A stretch of 64,000 nt of DNA from Chryseobacterium cheonjiense (GCF_012927265.1 NZ_JABBGF010000002.1:124001-188000); one strand, 5' to 3'; numbered from the stretch's first letter, positions 26,396 to 35,978 are shown. Numbers and translations are program-made. The notes: generated by a model not told the origin, from the letters alone.

Positions 26396-27769
26396 ATGAA
26401 AAAAATATTTTATCTATTAGTATTACTGTACTTTGTCAATGCCTATTCACAGACACAAGACCCCCGACACCAGCCTAAACCTTATATAGAAATTACGCAT
26501 CCTGAATGGACAAAAAATGCAACCATTTATGAAGCGAACATCAGACAGTATACCCAGGAAGGAACCTTTAAAGCTTTCGAAAAACATCTGCCCAGACTCA
26601 GAAAAATGGGAGTTGATATTATCTGGCTGATGCCTATTCATCCTATTGGTGAGCTTAACAGAAAAGGAAAATTGGGAAGTTATTATTCTGTGAAAGACTT
26701 CAAAGGAATTAATCCTGACTTCGGAACCATGCAGGATTTTAAAAATCTTGTAGACAAAATCCATTCTTTAGGAATGCATGTCATTATTGACTGGGTAGGA
26801 AACCATTCTGCCTGGGACAATCCTTTAGCAAAGGAGCATCCGGATTGGTACACCAAAACAAAAGACGGAAAATTTCAGCCAACACCGTGGTATGATTGGG
26901 ATGATGTGATTGACTTTGATTACAACAATCCTGATTTCAGAAAATACATGACTGACGCCCTGAAATTTTGGGTAAAAGAAACGAATATTGACGGGTACAG
27001 ATGTGATGTTGCAGGTTTCATTCCCGTAGATTTTTGGGAAAATGCAAGAGCAGAACTCGATCAGATAAAACCGGTCTTTATGTTAGCCGAATGGGAATCC
27101 CGGGATCTTTACAAAAAATCTTTTGACATGACTTATGCCTGGACGCTTTGGGATAAAATGAAGCTTGCAACCATTGAAGGTAAAGGAGCTCCGGCTCTTT
27201 TTGAATATATGGCGCACGATGTTAACAGTTTTCCTTACGATTCTTACCGGATGACGTTTACCGATAACCATGATAAAAATTCCTGGGAGGGAAATCAGTA
27301 TTCCAATTTCGGAAACGGATTGGAAGCGGCTATGGTTTTTTGCAGCACTGTTAACGGAATGCCATTGGTTTATAGCGGACAGGAAGCCGGTTTAGATAAA
27401 AGTCTGGCTTTTTTTGAAAAAGATTCTATTCACTGGAAAGAACACAGGTTTTACAGAATTTATGAAACTTTATTTAATCTTAAACATAAAAATCAGGCAT
27501 TGTGGAATGGAAAATGGGGCGGAGAAATGGTAAGAGTACACAATGACAATATGAATAATGTGCTGTCATTTTACAGAGAAAAAAATAATGATGCCGTTTT
27601 ACCGGTCATTAATTTTTCGGATAAAGAATCTGCCGTAAATCTTGACACCAAAGATTTTAAAGCAAAGTATACAGACCTTTTTTCCGGAAAGTCGTTTCAT
27701 ATTGACAATGATAAAACCAATTTTAAAATGAAACCCTGGGAATATATAGTCCTTGTAAAATCAGATTAA
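26396..27769 (+). CDS. Exported GH13 alpha-amylase family enzyme
   Basis: A 457-residue protein with a signal peptide ending near YSQ (19). GH13 regions are in order: DWVGNHS (region I, 132-138), DGYRCDVAG with nucleophile Asp204, acid/base Glu232 in LAEWES, and FTDNHD with Asp293. A short beta domain follows the barrel. The motif MPIHPIGELNRKGKLGSYYSVKD is typical of neopullulanase/alpha-amylase-like Bacteroidota enzymes. No lipobox or T9SS domain is present, so it is periplasmic or released. It hydrolyses alpha-1,4-glucans or maltodextrins. It stands alone, without SusC/D partners. Confidence 0.88.
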   Translation: MKKIFYLLVLLYFVNAYSQTQDPRHQPKPYIEITHPEWTKNATIYEANIRQYTQEGTFKAFEKHLPRLRKMGVDIIWLMPIHPIGELNRKGKLGSYYSVKDFKGINPDFGTMQDFKNLVDKIHSLGMHVIIDWVGNHSAWDNPLAKEHPDWYTKTKDGKFQPTPWYDWDDVIDFDYNNPDFRKYMTDALKFWVKETNIDGYRCDVAGFIPVDFWENARAELDQIKPVFMLAEWESRDLYKKSFDMTYAWTLWDKMKLATIEGKGAPALFEYMAHDVNSFPYDSYRMTFTDNHDKNSWEGNQYSNFGNGLEAAMVFCSTVNGMPLVYSGQEAGLDKSLAFFEKDSIHWKEHRFYRIYETLFNLKHKNQALWNGKWGGEMVRVHNDNMNNVLSFYREKNNDAVLPVINFSDKESAVNLDTKDFKAKYTDLFSGKSFHIDNDKTNFKMKPWEYIVLVKSD

Positions 27770-27837
27770 AAAGTTTATAAAAACAAGATCATTTGATTGA
27801 TTAACATTCTTCGTTACTTTTTAAAATATATTTTCCC

Positions 27838-27845
27838 TATTTTTG
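27838..27845 (+). promoter_or_regulatory. -7 box placing the recJ transcript start at its ATG
   Basis: TATTTTTG fits TAnnTTTG exactly and ends only four bases before the recJ ATG. If used, the transcript would begin at or within a few bases of the start codon, giving a leaderless mRNA. Confidence 0.5.
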
Positions 27846-27849
27846 TGAA

Positions 27850-29562
27850 ATGAGTCAAAAATGGATTTACAAGCCTGAACCCGATGAGGAAATTGTGGAT
27901 GGACTAAGTTCGTCTCTTGGTTTTGGAACTTTTGAATCTAAACTCCTCGTACTTAGAGGAATTGACAATTATCAGAAGGCCAGAGAATTTTTTAAACCGA
28001 ACCTTACCGACATTCACAGCCCGTTTCTGATGGCAGATATGCAAAAAGCCGTAGAGCGCATTGCCACTGCGATTGAAAACGGAGAAAAAATATTGGTGTA
28101 CGGAGATTATGACGTGGACGGCACTACTGCCGTTGCACTGATGTATCTGTACCTCAGCAAAATTGTTCAGAAAAAGTATTTAGACTATTATATTCCCGAC
28201 AGGAATTCTGAAGGGTATGGAATTTCCACCGAAGGAATTGATTTTGCTAAAGAAAACGGCTTCTCTCTGATCATTGCTTTAGACTGCGGAATCAAAGCAT
28301 TAGATATGATCAGTTATGCCAAAAGCCTGGATATTGATTTTATCATTTGCGATCACCATTTACCCGGTGAAGAAATTCCCGACGCTGTTGCCGTTCTGGA
28401 TCCTAAAAGAAGCGACTGCCGCTATCCTTTCAAGGAACTATCCGGTTGCGGAGTTGGTTTTAAGCTTTGCCAGGGCCTGAATACTATTTATAAACTACCG
28501 GAAGCCGACCTGTTTGAGCTTACCGATCTTCTGGCCATTTCCATTGCCGCAGATATTGTTTCTATGACCGGCGAAAACAGAGTTTTTGCTAAAATGGGTC
28601 TGAAAATTCTCCGTAAAACGAGGAATTTAGGCTTACGATTACTGATTCCTGATGAAAAACTTTCTCATTTTGAGATCTCCAATATTGTTTTCGAGATTGC
28701 TCCGAAGATTAATGCAGCGGGAAGAATTTCACACGGCAAAGCAGCGGTTGAGCTCATGGTTTCTGATAACCTGAAACATGCCCATCAGATTGTCAGCGAC
28801 ATCATGGACCTTAATGATGAAAGACGTGAGCTGGATATGAATTCTACGCTTTCTGCCTTGAATCAGATTATCGAATCTCAGCAGGAAACAAAATATACGA
28901 CCATCGTCTATCATCCGGAATGGAATAAAGGTGTGATCGGTATCGTAGCATCAAGATTAATAGAAACCTATTATAAACCAACTCTTGTATTTACTGACGG
29001 AAACAATGGTGAGATGGTTGCTTCCGCAAGATCCGTATCAGATTTTGATGTTCATGAAGCATTGGATATGTGCTCTGAATATTTCCTGAAATTCGGAGGT
29101 CATCATGCCGCGGCGGGACTTTCTATGGAAAAGGAAAAATTTGATGCATTTAAGGAAAAATTCGAAAGGGTGGTTTCCGAAAAAATAAAAGAACATCAGA
29201 AGGAACCTTCCATTACGATTGATTCTGAAATTCAGATTGATGATATCAACAGGGAGTTCATTAATTTCCACAGAAAGCTGGCTCCTTTCGGACCTCACAA
29301 TATGAAGCCAATCCTGGCTTTAACCAATCAAAAGGTTTCCGGATATATTAAAACAATGGGAAAAGATAACAACCACCTGAAATTTTATATAAGACAGGAA
29401 TCTACCGGAAGAAATATTGAATGCGTTGGCTTTAAACTGGGCCAGTTTGCAGATGACTTCAGAACAAAAAGTTTTGATCTCGCTTTCACACTTGAAGAAA
29501 ATCACTGGAAAGGAAACGTGACGCATTATCTGAATATTAAAGACGTGAAATTCAGGGATTAG
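27850..29562 (+). CDS. recJ: Single-stranded-DNA exonuclease RecJ
   Basis: A 570-residue DHH/DHHA1 exonuclease. The catalytic motifs are YGDYDVDGTTA (I), ALDCGI (II), ICDHHLPG (III, the DHH itself) and SIAADIVSM (IV); FGGHHAAAGLS marks the DHHA1 domain. A C-terminal OB-type domain ends the protein. RecJ degrades single-stranded DNA 5' to 3' in recombination and repair. No alternative Met exists near the N-terminus, so the start is secure. It is 4 bases from nadD and likely cotranscribed with it. Confidence 0.95.
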   Translation: MSQKWIYKPEPDEEIVDGLSSSLGFGTFESKLLVLRGIDNYQKAREFFKPNLTDIHSPFLMADMQKAVERIATAIENGEKILVYGDYDVDGTTAVALMYLYLSKIVQKKYLDYYIPDRNSEGYGISTEGIDFAKENGFSLIIALDCGIKALDMISYAKSLDIDFIICDHHLPGEEIPDAVAVLDPKRSDCRYPFKELSGCGVGFKLCQGLNTIYKLPEADLFELTDLLAISIAADIVSMTGENRVFAKMGLKILRKTRNLGLRLLIPDEKLSHFEISNIVFEIAPKINAAGRISHGKAAVELMVSDNLKHAHQIVSDIMDLNDERRELDMNSTLSALNQIIESQQETKYTTIVYHPEWNKGVIGIVASRLIETYYKPTLVFTDGNNGEMVASARSVSDFDVHEALDMCSEYFLKFGGHHAAAGLSMEKEKFDAFKEKFERVVSEKIKEHQKEPSITIDSEIQIDDINREFINFHRKLAPFGPHNMKPILALTNQKVSGYIKTMGKDNNHLKFYIRQESTGRNIECVGFKLGQFADDFRTKSFDLAFTLEENHWKGNVTHYLNIKDVKFRD

Positions 29563-29566
29563 AGAT

Positions 29567-30151
29567 ATGAAGAAAATCGGTCTTTTTTTCGGCTCATTTA
29601 ATCCTATCCATATTGGCCATCTGATTCTGGCGAATTATATTCTGGAGCATTCGGATATGGATGAACTTTGGTTTGTGGTAAGTCCGCAAAATCCTTTTAA
29701 AGAGAAAAAATCATTGCTGAAAGATCACAACCGTTTGGATATGGTGCAGCTTGCCGTAAAAAATTATCCTAAAATGCGAGCTTCGAATGTAGAGTTTTCT
29801 TTACCGCAACCGAGCTATACCATCGATACGCTGACTTATCTTCATGAAAAATATCCCGATTATTCTTTCAGTTTAATTATGGGTGAAGACAACCTCGAAA
29901 ATCTCCATAAATGGAAAAACGCGGATACATTGGTTAAGAATCATCACATCATCGTATATCCAAGGGTATATGAAGGCTATAAAAAAGATTCTGATCATTT
30001 GCAGCATGAAAATATTTCTTTAATCAAAGCGCCTGTTATTGAGCTTTCTGCAACAGAGATCCGGAATATGATTAAAACCGGGAAAAATGTACGCCCGATG
30101 CTTCCTCCTGAAGTTTTTGAATATTTGGACGGTAGCAGTTTTTATCAGTAA
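29567..30151 (+). CDS. nadD: Nicotinate-nucleotide adenylyltransferase
   Basis: A 194-residue nucleotidyltransferase with the GSFNPIHIGHL signature (HxGH at 17-20) and the C-terminal ISLIKAPVIELSATEIR region, which holds the SxTxxR motif. NadD converts nicotinate mononucleotide and ATP to deamido-NAD in NAD biosynthesis. The length is usual. The coupling to recJ is a 4-base gap; the next gene is about 90 bases downstream. Confidence 0.94.
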   Translation: MKKIGLFFGSFNPIHIGHLILANYILEHSDMDELWFVVSPQNPFKEKKSLLKDHNRLDMVQLAVKNYPKMRASNVEFSLPQPSYTIDTLTYLHEKYPDYSFSLIMGEDNLENLHKWKNADTLVKNHHIIVYPRVYEGYKKDSDHLQHENISLIKAPVIELSATEIRNMIKTGKNVRPMLPPEVFEYLDGSSFYQ

Positions 30152-30239
30152 TTTTGTCTTGTTTATGGCTTAATGAAAGAAGATGGATGCTTGAAGTTTT
30201 CTGATTTAGTTCTTGATTTCTAATGATTAATAAACAATT

Positions 30240-30578
30240 ATGAATTTCATCGAAAAATTTTTCTCAAAATATCCACAGGAAAGAGTTATCAAATGGTTTA
30301 GAAATATCTGCCTGGCAGAAGCCGTTTCCTGGTTTTTTCTTTTCTCGGCAATGATCTGGATCCGAACCAATCCTGAAGATATTTTCCCCATTGTTTACAT
30401 CAGTACGATAGGGAGTCTCCACGGCTTATTTTTTACCCTTTATCTCTTTTTTTTGCCTGCTATCAGAAAAATATTTGCGTGGGATGATGAAGACAGTGTT
30501 TTCTCACTGATTTCAGCCTTTTTTCCTTTCGCTACCATCTGGATCGATAAAAAACTTGCCCGGTTTGACAGAGAATAA
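30240..30578 (+). CDS. DUF3817 domain membrane protein
   Basis: A 112-residue protein with about three hydrophobic helices (near 20-42, 50-72, 83-101). The conserved ICLAEAVSWFFLF and ISTIGSLHGLFFTLYL are the DUF3817 pattern seen in small integral membrane proteins of unknown function. It ends with the positively charged KKLARFDRE, likely cytosolic. A strong terminator follows. Confidence 0.8.
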   Translation: MNFIEKFFSKYPQERVIKWFRNICLAEAVSWFFLFSAMIWIRTNPEDIFPIVYISTIGSLHGLFFTLYLFFLPAIRKIFAWDDEDSVFSLISAFFPFATIWIDKKLARFDRE

Positions 30579-30585
30579 AATTTAT

Positions 30586-30612
30586 AGGATCTTTTTAAGA
30601 TCCTTTTTTTTT
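30586..30612 (+). terminator. Terminator after the DUF3817 gene
   Basis: AGGATCTT (30586-30593) pairs with AAGATCCT (30597-30604) across a three-base loop; eight T follow. Confidence 0.9.
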
Positions 30613-30747
30613 GCAATACACTTCAATAAAGAGATTATATAATCAAATCTTTAGCTGACTTTTCCATTTCTTTTTCTATTTTTTTAATTCATGATGTAAC
30701 ATTTTTTTTGCCTGAATTGTCTTTAAAGTAACAAAGTCAATAGAAAT

Positions 30748-30769
30748 TAAAATTTTAGCTAAAATTTTA
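30748..30769. promoter_or_regulatory. 22-base perfect palindrome upstream of a TonB-receptor-like gene
   Basis: TAAAATTTTAG at 30748-30758 is repeated inverted without a spacer as CTAAAATTTTA, forming a perfect 22-base palindrome. It is 50-60 bases upstream of the receptor promoter, a position suiting an activator or repressor dimer site. AT-rich intergenic DNA can produce palindromes by chance, although 11 matching pairs with a central GC is notable. Confidence 0.5.
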
Positions 30770-30812
30770 CACATTGTAAATCAATTAGTTAATATTATTT
30801 TAAAAACATTTT

Positions 30813-30856
30813 AAGTACTTTGTATTGCAAGATACTTAATTTATTATATATCTTTG
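30813..30856 (+). promoter_or_regulatory. Promoter with overlapping imperfect palindrome
   Basis: TATCTTTG at 30849-30856 is an exact -7 box, with TTG at 30825-30827 at 21 bases. The -33 element sits inside an imperfect palindrome, AAGTA...TTG...CAA...TACTT, spanning 30813-30837 with nine of twelve pairs matching. A regulator bound there would compete with RNA polymerase. The leader is about 45 bases. Confidence 0.6.
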
Positions 30857-30908
30857 CAATGTTAAATAATAACAAATACAAGCTATTAAACTCTCAAAAC
30901 ATCACAAT

Positions 30909-33206
30909 ATGAAAACGACCATTCTTATTGCAGCTATATTTTTCAGCGGACTGACCTTCGCACAGGAAAAAAAACAAGACAGTGTAAAAACGAAAAGCAT
31001 CGAAGGGGTAACTTTGACAAAACAGGTTTTTAAAAAACAAAGTGACCGTTTTGTGTATGACGTTGCAGCATCTCCCGTGACGAAAGGAAATAATACTTTT
31101 GATCTTCTGAAGCAGACTCCACTATTGTCTACAACCGATGATAAGACATTGAAAATTGCAGGAAAAAACAATGCCCTGATTTTCATTAATGGCAGAAAAA
31201 CCAATATGGATGCGGAATCTTTAACGCAGTTCTTAAAAAACACTCCGGCAGAAAATATTCAGAAAATTGAAGTGATCACGGTTCCCGGAAGTGAATATCA
31301 GGTCGAATCTTCCGACGGGATCATCAACATTGTTCTGAAGAAAAAAATGAGCGACGGCACAAGCGGAAACATGAGAATGTCTAACTCTCAGAATAAATAC
31401 AATTCCAGCAACGCAAGCTTCTCGGTAAATTACAGAAAAGATAAGCTGGGAATTAATGCGAACCTTAGCGGCGGAGAAAATATTAACCCACAGTCGTACG
31501 TATTGAAAAATGGTACCGATAAGATGCAGAATGAATCTGTGGGGAATATAGATGATCCCAATAAAAACCTTGGAGGTTACTTAAATATTGATTACCAACT
31601 CAATGATAAAAGCAATCTGGCTTTATCATGGAATTCGTGGGCCAATAAAAGCTACAATTCGACAATCGATTTGTATAATACACTCACACAGCAAAATGAT
31701 AAAGGAGTAATAACCACTACTCACAGCTGGACTAAAAATAAAGAAGACGCGAGAAATTACAATAATTCAGTCAATCTAAACTATGAAATAAAGCTAGATT
31801 CTTTGGGCAGTAAATTCAATGCAAATGCCGCTTATCTCAACTATAAGAGATTTCAGTTTTCTAATAACAATACTTTGGTGTATGATAAAGACCAACAAAT
31901 TGTAGTAGGAAAAACCATTACTCAGAATATTCCGCAGATCATCAATAATTTCTCAGGAACTGTCGATTATATTCAAAAGTTTAAAAATGATTTTACATTT
32001 TCTGTAGGAGGAAATTTTAATAAGACAAAAACCGACAATGATACTCAGAACAACACCTACCTCTTTGTAGATGCTAACGGGAATCATATTCCGAATGTGC
32101 AGGCAGCCCCGGATTTTAATCATTTTATTTACGATGAAAATATTTATGGTGCTTACATGACTTTTGAAAAGAAGTTCTCTGATAAGTTTTCCGGGAAAGT
32201 GGGAGCGAGATATGAAATTACAAACAGTCTTGGTACTGCAGATAGTCCTACAAATAAAATAGAGAGCCAGAGGCATCAGAGAATTGAAAGAAACTATAAT
32301 AATTTTCTTCCCTATGTAAGCTTTAATTACGCAATTAACGATAAAAATAATATTTCATATTCCTTTTCAAGCAGAATGCGTAGACCAAGTTTTTGGGAAC
32401 TTAATCCTGTGAGAAACTATATTACAGATTTTAATTACACTCAGAATAACCCTTTTGTAAAAGCTTCCTCAACGTACAACCAAGAGCTTACTTACATGTA
32501 TAAAAATTCTTACTTTCTAATCCTGAATCATACGTACGTAAAAGATCAGATCACCCAGGTTCCATTGCAGGGATATGTTAAATCAATAGATGGCCAGATC
32601 GGTTCCCAAAATGCACTCCGATATATCAGAACAAACTTTGGCGACAAGCAGGAAATGTCTGCCATGCTGGGAATTCAAAAGTCATTATTTAAACAGTATC
32701 TAACACTTAACTTCAATGCCGGAGTACAGCACAACGTTAATAACGGAACATTAGCCGAAGATCCTACGACGGGAGATACTTTTGTAGATAAAGACGGAAA
32801 TCCATTAGTGTACAGAAATAATATAAAGTCAACAAGCATTGTCATCACCAGTAACAACACCATCCGATTAGACAAAAAGAAAACTTGGTTTCTAGGTGTT
32901 AATTACTTCTATGTTGACAAACAACAAATCGAACTTGGAATGCTGAAGAGACTGATGAGCCTTGACCTCAGCATCAAGAAAAACTGGAACGACTGGACTT
33001 TTGCGGTAAACCTGAATGATGTTCTTAGAACCAATATTGTGGAAATTGAAGATTATCAGGCTAACGGAAATTATAATTATATAAAAAACGACATGTACCG
33101 AAGAAGTGTTACCGTAAGCCTTACTTATAATTTCGGAAATCAGAAAGTGAAAAAGGTAAGAGATATCGAAAGCGCTTCCGATGCAATTAAAAACAGAACA
33201 AGATAA
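30909..33206 (+). CDS. TonB-dependent-receptor-like outer membrane beta-barrel protein
   Basis: A 765-residue protein with a signal peptide ending at TFAQ (19). Next is a plug-like segment (FVYDVAASPVTKGNNTFDLLKQTPLL, INGRKTNMD, IQKIEVITVPGSEYQVESSDGIINIVLKKK) and then a long barrel of the OMP_b-brl_3 kind, ending in VTVSLTYNFGNQ. The usual N-terminal carboxypeptidase-like regulatory domain is missing, and no TonB box is obvious, so it may be a TonB-independent barrel. The substrate is unknown. Flanking terminators make it a single-gene transcript under its own regulated promoter. Confidence 0.85.
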   Translation: MKTTILIAAIFFSGLTFAQEKKQDSVKTKSIEGVTLTKQVFKKQSDRFVYDVAASPVTKGNNTFDLLKQTPLLSTTDDKTLKIAGKNNALIFINGRKTNMDAESLTQFLKNTPAENIQKIEVITVPGSEYQVESSDGIINIVLKKKMSDGTSGNMRMSNSQNKYNSSNASFSVNYRKDKLGINANLSGGENINPQSYVLKNGTDKMQNESVGNIDDPNKNLGGYLNIDYQLNDKSNLALSWNSWANKSYNSTIDLYNTLTQQNDKGVITTTHSWTKNKEDARNYNNSVNLNYEIKLDSLGSKFNANAAYLNYKRFQFSNNNTLVYDKDQQIVVGKTITQNIPQIINNFSGTVDYIQKFKNDFTFSVGGNFNKTKTDNDTQNNTYLFVDANGNHIPNVQAAPDFNHFIYDENIYGAYMTFEKKFSDKFSGKVGARYEITNSLGTADSPTNKIESQRHQRIERNYNNFLPYVSFNYAINDKNNISYSFSSRMRRPSFWELNPVRNYITDFNYTQNNPFVKASSTYNQELTYMYKNSYFLILNHTYVKDQITQVPLQGYVKSIDGQIGSQNALRYIRTNFGDKQEMSAMLGIQKSLFKQYLTLNFNAGVQHNVNNGTLAEDPTTGDTFVDKDGNPLVYRNNIKSTSIVITSNNTIRLDKKKTWFLGVNYFYVDKQQIELGMLKRLMSLDLSIKKNWNDWTFAVNLNDVLRTNIVEIEDYQANGNYNYIKNDMYRRSVTVSLTYNFGNQKVKKVRDIESASDAIKNRTR

Positions 33207-33240
33207 CAATCATTTCTTCATATATATTATTTTTTGTGGT

Positions 33241-33268
33241 AACTCACCGTTTTTCGGTGGGTTTTTCT
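33241..33268 (+). terminator. Terminator of the receptor gene
   Basis: ACTCACCG pairs with CGGTGGGT (one G-T wobble) over a five-base T loop and is followed by TTTTTC. Confidence 0.85.
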
Positions 33269-33335
33269 TTTAATTTATATAAAAAAGCATGATAATTGCA
33301 GCTGACTGGAATGATACATACAATTAAATAATCAA

Positions 33336-34184
33336 ATGAAGAAATACTTAATCATCGCGGAAATTCTGCTTCTGCTATTTCTTACAAGCTGCCAAAAGAC
33401 TATTGATCTTGGGAAAAATGCTTCTTTTAAGATTGAAAAAAATGTATCGTACGGAAAAGACCCGGAACAGAAAATGGATATCTATCTTCCGGAAAGCGGG
33501 ACAAAAAATAAAGAGGTGTTTATCATCATTCATGGCGGCGGCTGGCGTGGCGGAAGAAGATCCGAGCTCACCAGTTTCACTTTTGATCTCATGAAAAAAT
33601 TTCCCGGAAATATTTTTATCAATCTCGATTACCGATTGGCTTCGTCAAACCGTTTTGCAATTCCTGATCAGACAGCCGACATTAAAAATGCCATAAATTA
33701 TTTAGAGAAAACTTTAAAAATTAAACCGCGATATATTCTTCTCGGAAACAGTGCCGGTGGACATCTGTCTATGCTGTATGCTTATAAATTCGACTCTGAT
33801 AAAAGGGTGAAAGCAGTGATTAATATTGTCGGTCCTGCAGATCTCAATGACCCCGGGTTTAAAAATTACGACGATTATCGCTTCCTCGAAAAACATCTTA
33901 TTGATCCTAAAATCGCTGACCGTAAAACGACCTTGATGGATTTTGGCAGCCCTATATATTGGATTAGCAATGCTTCTGCGCCTACTATTTCTTTCTACGG
34001 CAATAATGATTATGTAGTCCCAATTTCGCAAATGAAAATTCTAGATTCGGTTTTAACAGATCATAACGTATATCATGAGTCCTACGAATTTAACGGTAAT
34101 CACACCGGTTGGGAAAAAGATAACAATGCCACATTTCTGATCCAGAAAATAGATGGTTTTTTGAAAAATGTGGGTAAAAAATAA
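33336..34184 (+). CDS. Alpha/beta hydrolase lipoprotein (esterase, BD-FAE-like)
   Basis: A 282-residue lipoprotein; the lipobox FLTSC places the acylated Cys at 19. The oxyanion motif IHGGGWRGG (about 67-75) and nucleophile elbow GNSAGGH identify a hormone-sensitive-lipase/BD-FAE-type esterase. The acid is probably in YGNNDYVVPIS and the base His in EFNGNHTGW. Related Bacteroidota enzymes remove acetyl or feruloyl groups from glycans, and the convergent neighbour is a GH43-like protein, so a carbohydrate-ester substrate is a reasonable inference. Confidence 0.85.
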   Translation: MKKYLIIAEILLLLFLTSCQKTIDLGKNASFKIEKNVSYGKDPEQKMDIYLPESGTKNKEVFIIIHGGGWRGGRRSELTSFTFDLMKKFPGNIFINLDYRLASSNRFAIPDQTADIKNAINYLEKTLKIKPRYILLGNSAGGHLSMLYAYKFDSDKRVKAVINIVGPADLNDPGFKNYDDYRFLEKHLIDPKIADRKTTLMDFGSPIYWISNASAPTISFYGNNDYVVPISQMKILDSVLTDHNVYHESYEFNGNHTGWEKDNNATFLIQKIDGFLKNVGKK

Positions 34185-34208
34185 GCGCCGTGAAATCTCA
34201 AAGCGCTT
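34183..34208. terminator. Candidate shared terminator between convergent genes
   Basis: AAGCGC (34183-34188) pairs with GCGCTT (34203-34208), with an internal TGA/TCA pairing. It overlaps the esterase stop codon. U runs are short, so efficiency is uncertain. Confidence 0.5.
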
Positions 34209-34214
34209 TATCAT

Positions 34215-35978
34215 TTATTCAGACTTAAAAACTTCAGATCTTTCCGAAACGCCGTTCGCATTGAATGCTTCGATCTGGAAATAATACGCATCCGCTCTGT
34301 CGGCTCCGGTAAAGAAATATTCATTTTTTCCGTACACCATAATGCTTCCGTATAATTTCTCAGGAGATTTCCCCCAATAGATTACATATCCGTCTGCATC
34401 GGAATTCTGTTGCCATTTCATCCAGATGCTTCTTCTTTCACCATACTTTTTAGGATCAGAACGTAAAGGCACAAAATTTTGGACTTTCCCCGGAACCGTT
34501 CCCGCTCCTTTTCCAAACACCCGGAATCCGCTTAATGCAAATTTCCCTGTCGGCATTTTTAAGTTTTCCATTTTAAGGAATCTTGCTTTCGCAGGTTTTT
34601 CAAGTTCTACATAATCGTGCGGAACATCTTTCGTGTTTTTGCTTTTATCAACAATAACATTCCACTTTTTACCGTCGTTGGAACCGTAAATTTTATACTG
34701 ATGCATTTTACCTAAAGTTTTGCCCATAAACTCAACATCCTGATCGGCATAATTAATCTGAATGGCATTAATGGTAGAAACTTCCCCTAAATCCGTCTGA
34801 AACCACTCTCCGGAATTGCCTGTTTTGGCGCTCCAGTAGGTTTTAATATCTTCATCCACCGCGTAATTGGAATGATATCCTCCCAACGTTGATGAAACCT
34901 GAACAGGCTTATTATAATTCAACAGCATCCAGCCTGCAAAAAGTCCTTTTGAAAAATCTTTTCCTTGTGCATACTGCGGAAGATACGTTGGATAATCTCC
35001 ATACGCTGTGTTGCAATACATCACATCATCTTTATCAAATCCGGCGGGCCAGATTCCCAGACGTCTTTCAAAATTGTTTTTGGTGGAAATAAAAATGGTA
35101 GAGATATGCCACCAGTTTTTGTAATTATCTTCAAAGGTAGCACCGTGTCCTGCTCCTCTTGCAAAACCTCCCGGCTTGTAAGAAAATGGATTATGCTGTT
35201 GGTATTCGAAACCTTCCAGTGGTTTGCTGCTCACATACACTCCATCGGAATATCCGCTGAATTCAGTTGCCGGAGCTCCGTACTGCATATAATATTTCCC
35301 GTTGTGCTTCGTCATCCACGCTCCTTCCACAAAAGGCTGCAGGAAAACATTATCGTTGTATTCCCCGAATCTTTCCCAGCCATGGTCTTCCGGTTTTAAC
35401 CTTACAATCGGTTTTACAAAACCTTCCGACTGAAGCGTGTTTACTTTCACCTCCGTTCCCAATAAAGGCCATTCATTACTGGAACCCCAATACAGGTACA
35501 GCTTGTTTTTATCTTCGTCGTAGTGAAAGGCAGGGTCCCAGGCTCCAACTTTTAAAGTATCAACGGCAATTTTCCAGTCGTCTTTTGTAGGATTGGTACT
35601 TTTCCAGATCGGGAAATCCTGTTCCCATGTGGACCCAAAAACATACAGGGTATCTTTCATAGCCCAAACTGCCGGAGCGTTCAGATCATGGATATATTTA
35701 TTGTCTCTCAGGAATTTTCTTTTTACGAATTTCCAATCGAGCATATCATCACTGTACCAGTATCCTTCCTGATTGGTTGAAAACAGGAAGAGTTTATTTT
35801 TAAAGTTAACAATTACCGGGTCTGCCGTAGCACGGTGTTTACCCTGTTTTGAAAAAACTTCAAACGGAGTATAACCGTAGTCGATATTGATCGGGTTACA
35901 AAATGTCTTCTGCTGGGCTTTCAAACCAAATATTCCCAACAAAAGCATTAATGACAAGAGATACTTCTTCATTTTCAT
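34215..35978 (-). CDS. Secreted GH43-like protein with discoidin-type and fibronectin III domains
   Basis: From the chosen start, the protein has a signal peptide ending near LKAQQ. The first 320 residues form a five-bladed propeller like GH43: RATADPVIVNFKNKLFLFST, WDPAFHYDEDKNKLYLYWG and YMQYGAPATEFSGYSDG. An F5/8 type C (discoidin) carbohydrate-binding domain follows (about 375-500; WFQTDLGEVSTINAIQINY, RFLKMENLKM), and the last 80 residues form a fibronectin III-like domain. No T9SS domain is present. Upstream in-frame ATG codons precede a non-signal stretch and are unlikely. Probable arabinosidase/xylosidase-type activity; the catalytic carboxylates were not verified. Confidence 0.83.
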   Translation of the reverse strand: MKMKKYLLSLMLLLGIFGLKAQQKTFCNPINIDYGYTPFEVFSKQGKHRATADPVIVNFKNKLFLFSTNQEGYWYSDDMLDWKFVKRKFLRDNKYIHDLNAPAVWAMKDTLYVFGSTWEQDFPIWKSTNPTKDDWKIAVDTLKVGAWDPAFHYDEDKNKLYLYWGSSNEWPLLGTEVKVNTLQSEGFVKPIVRLKPEDHGWERFGEYNDNVFLQPFVEGAWMTKHNGKYYMQYGAPATEFSGYSDGVYVSSKPLEGFEYQQHNPFSYKPGGFARGAGHGATFEDNYKNWWHISTIFISTKNNFERRLGIWPAGFDKDDVMYCNTAYGDYPTYLPQYAQGKDFSKGLFAGWMLLNYNKPVQVSSTLGGYHSNYAVDEDIKTYWSAKTGNSGEWFQTDLGEVSTINAIQINYADQDVEFMGKTLGKMHQYKIYGSNDGKKWNVIVDKSKNTKDVPHDYVELEKPAKARFLKMENLKMPTGKFALSGFRVFGKGAGTVPGKVQNFVPLRSDPKKYGERRSIWMKWQQNSDADGYVIYWGKSPEKLYGSIMVYGKNEYFFTGADRADAYYFQIEAFNANGVSERSEVFKSE

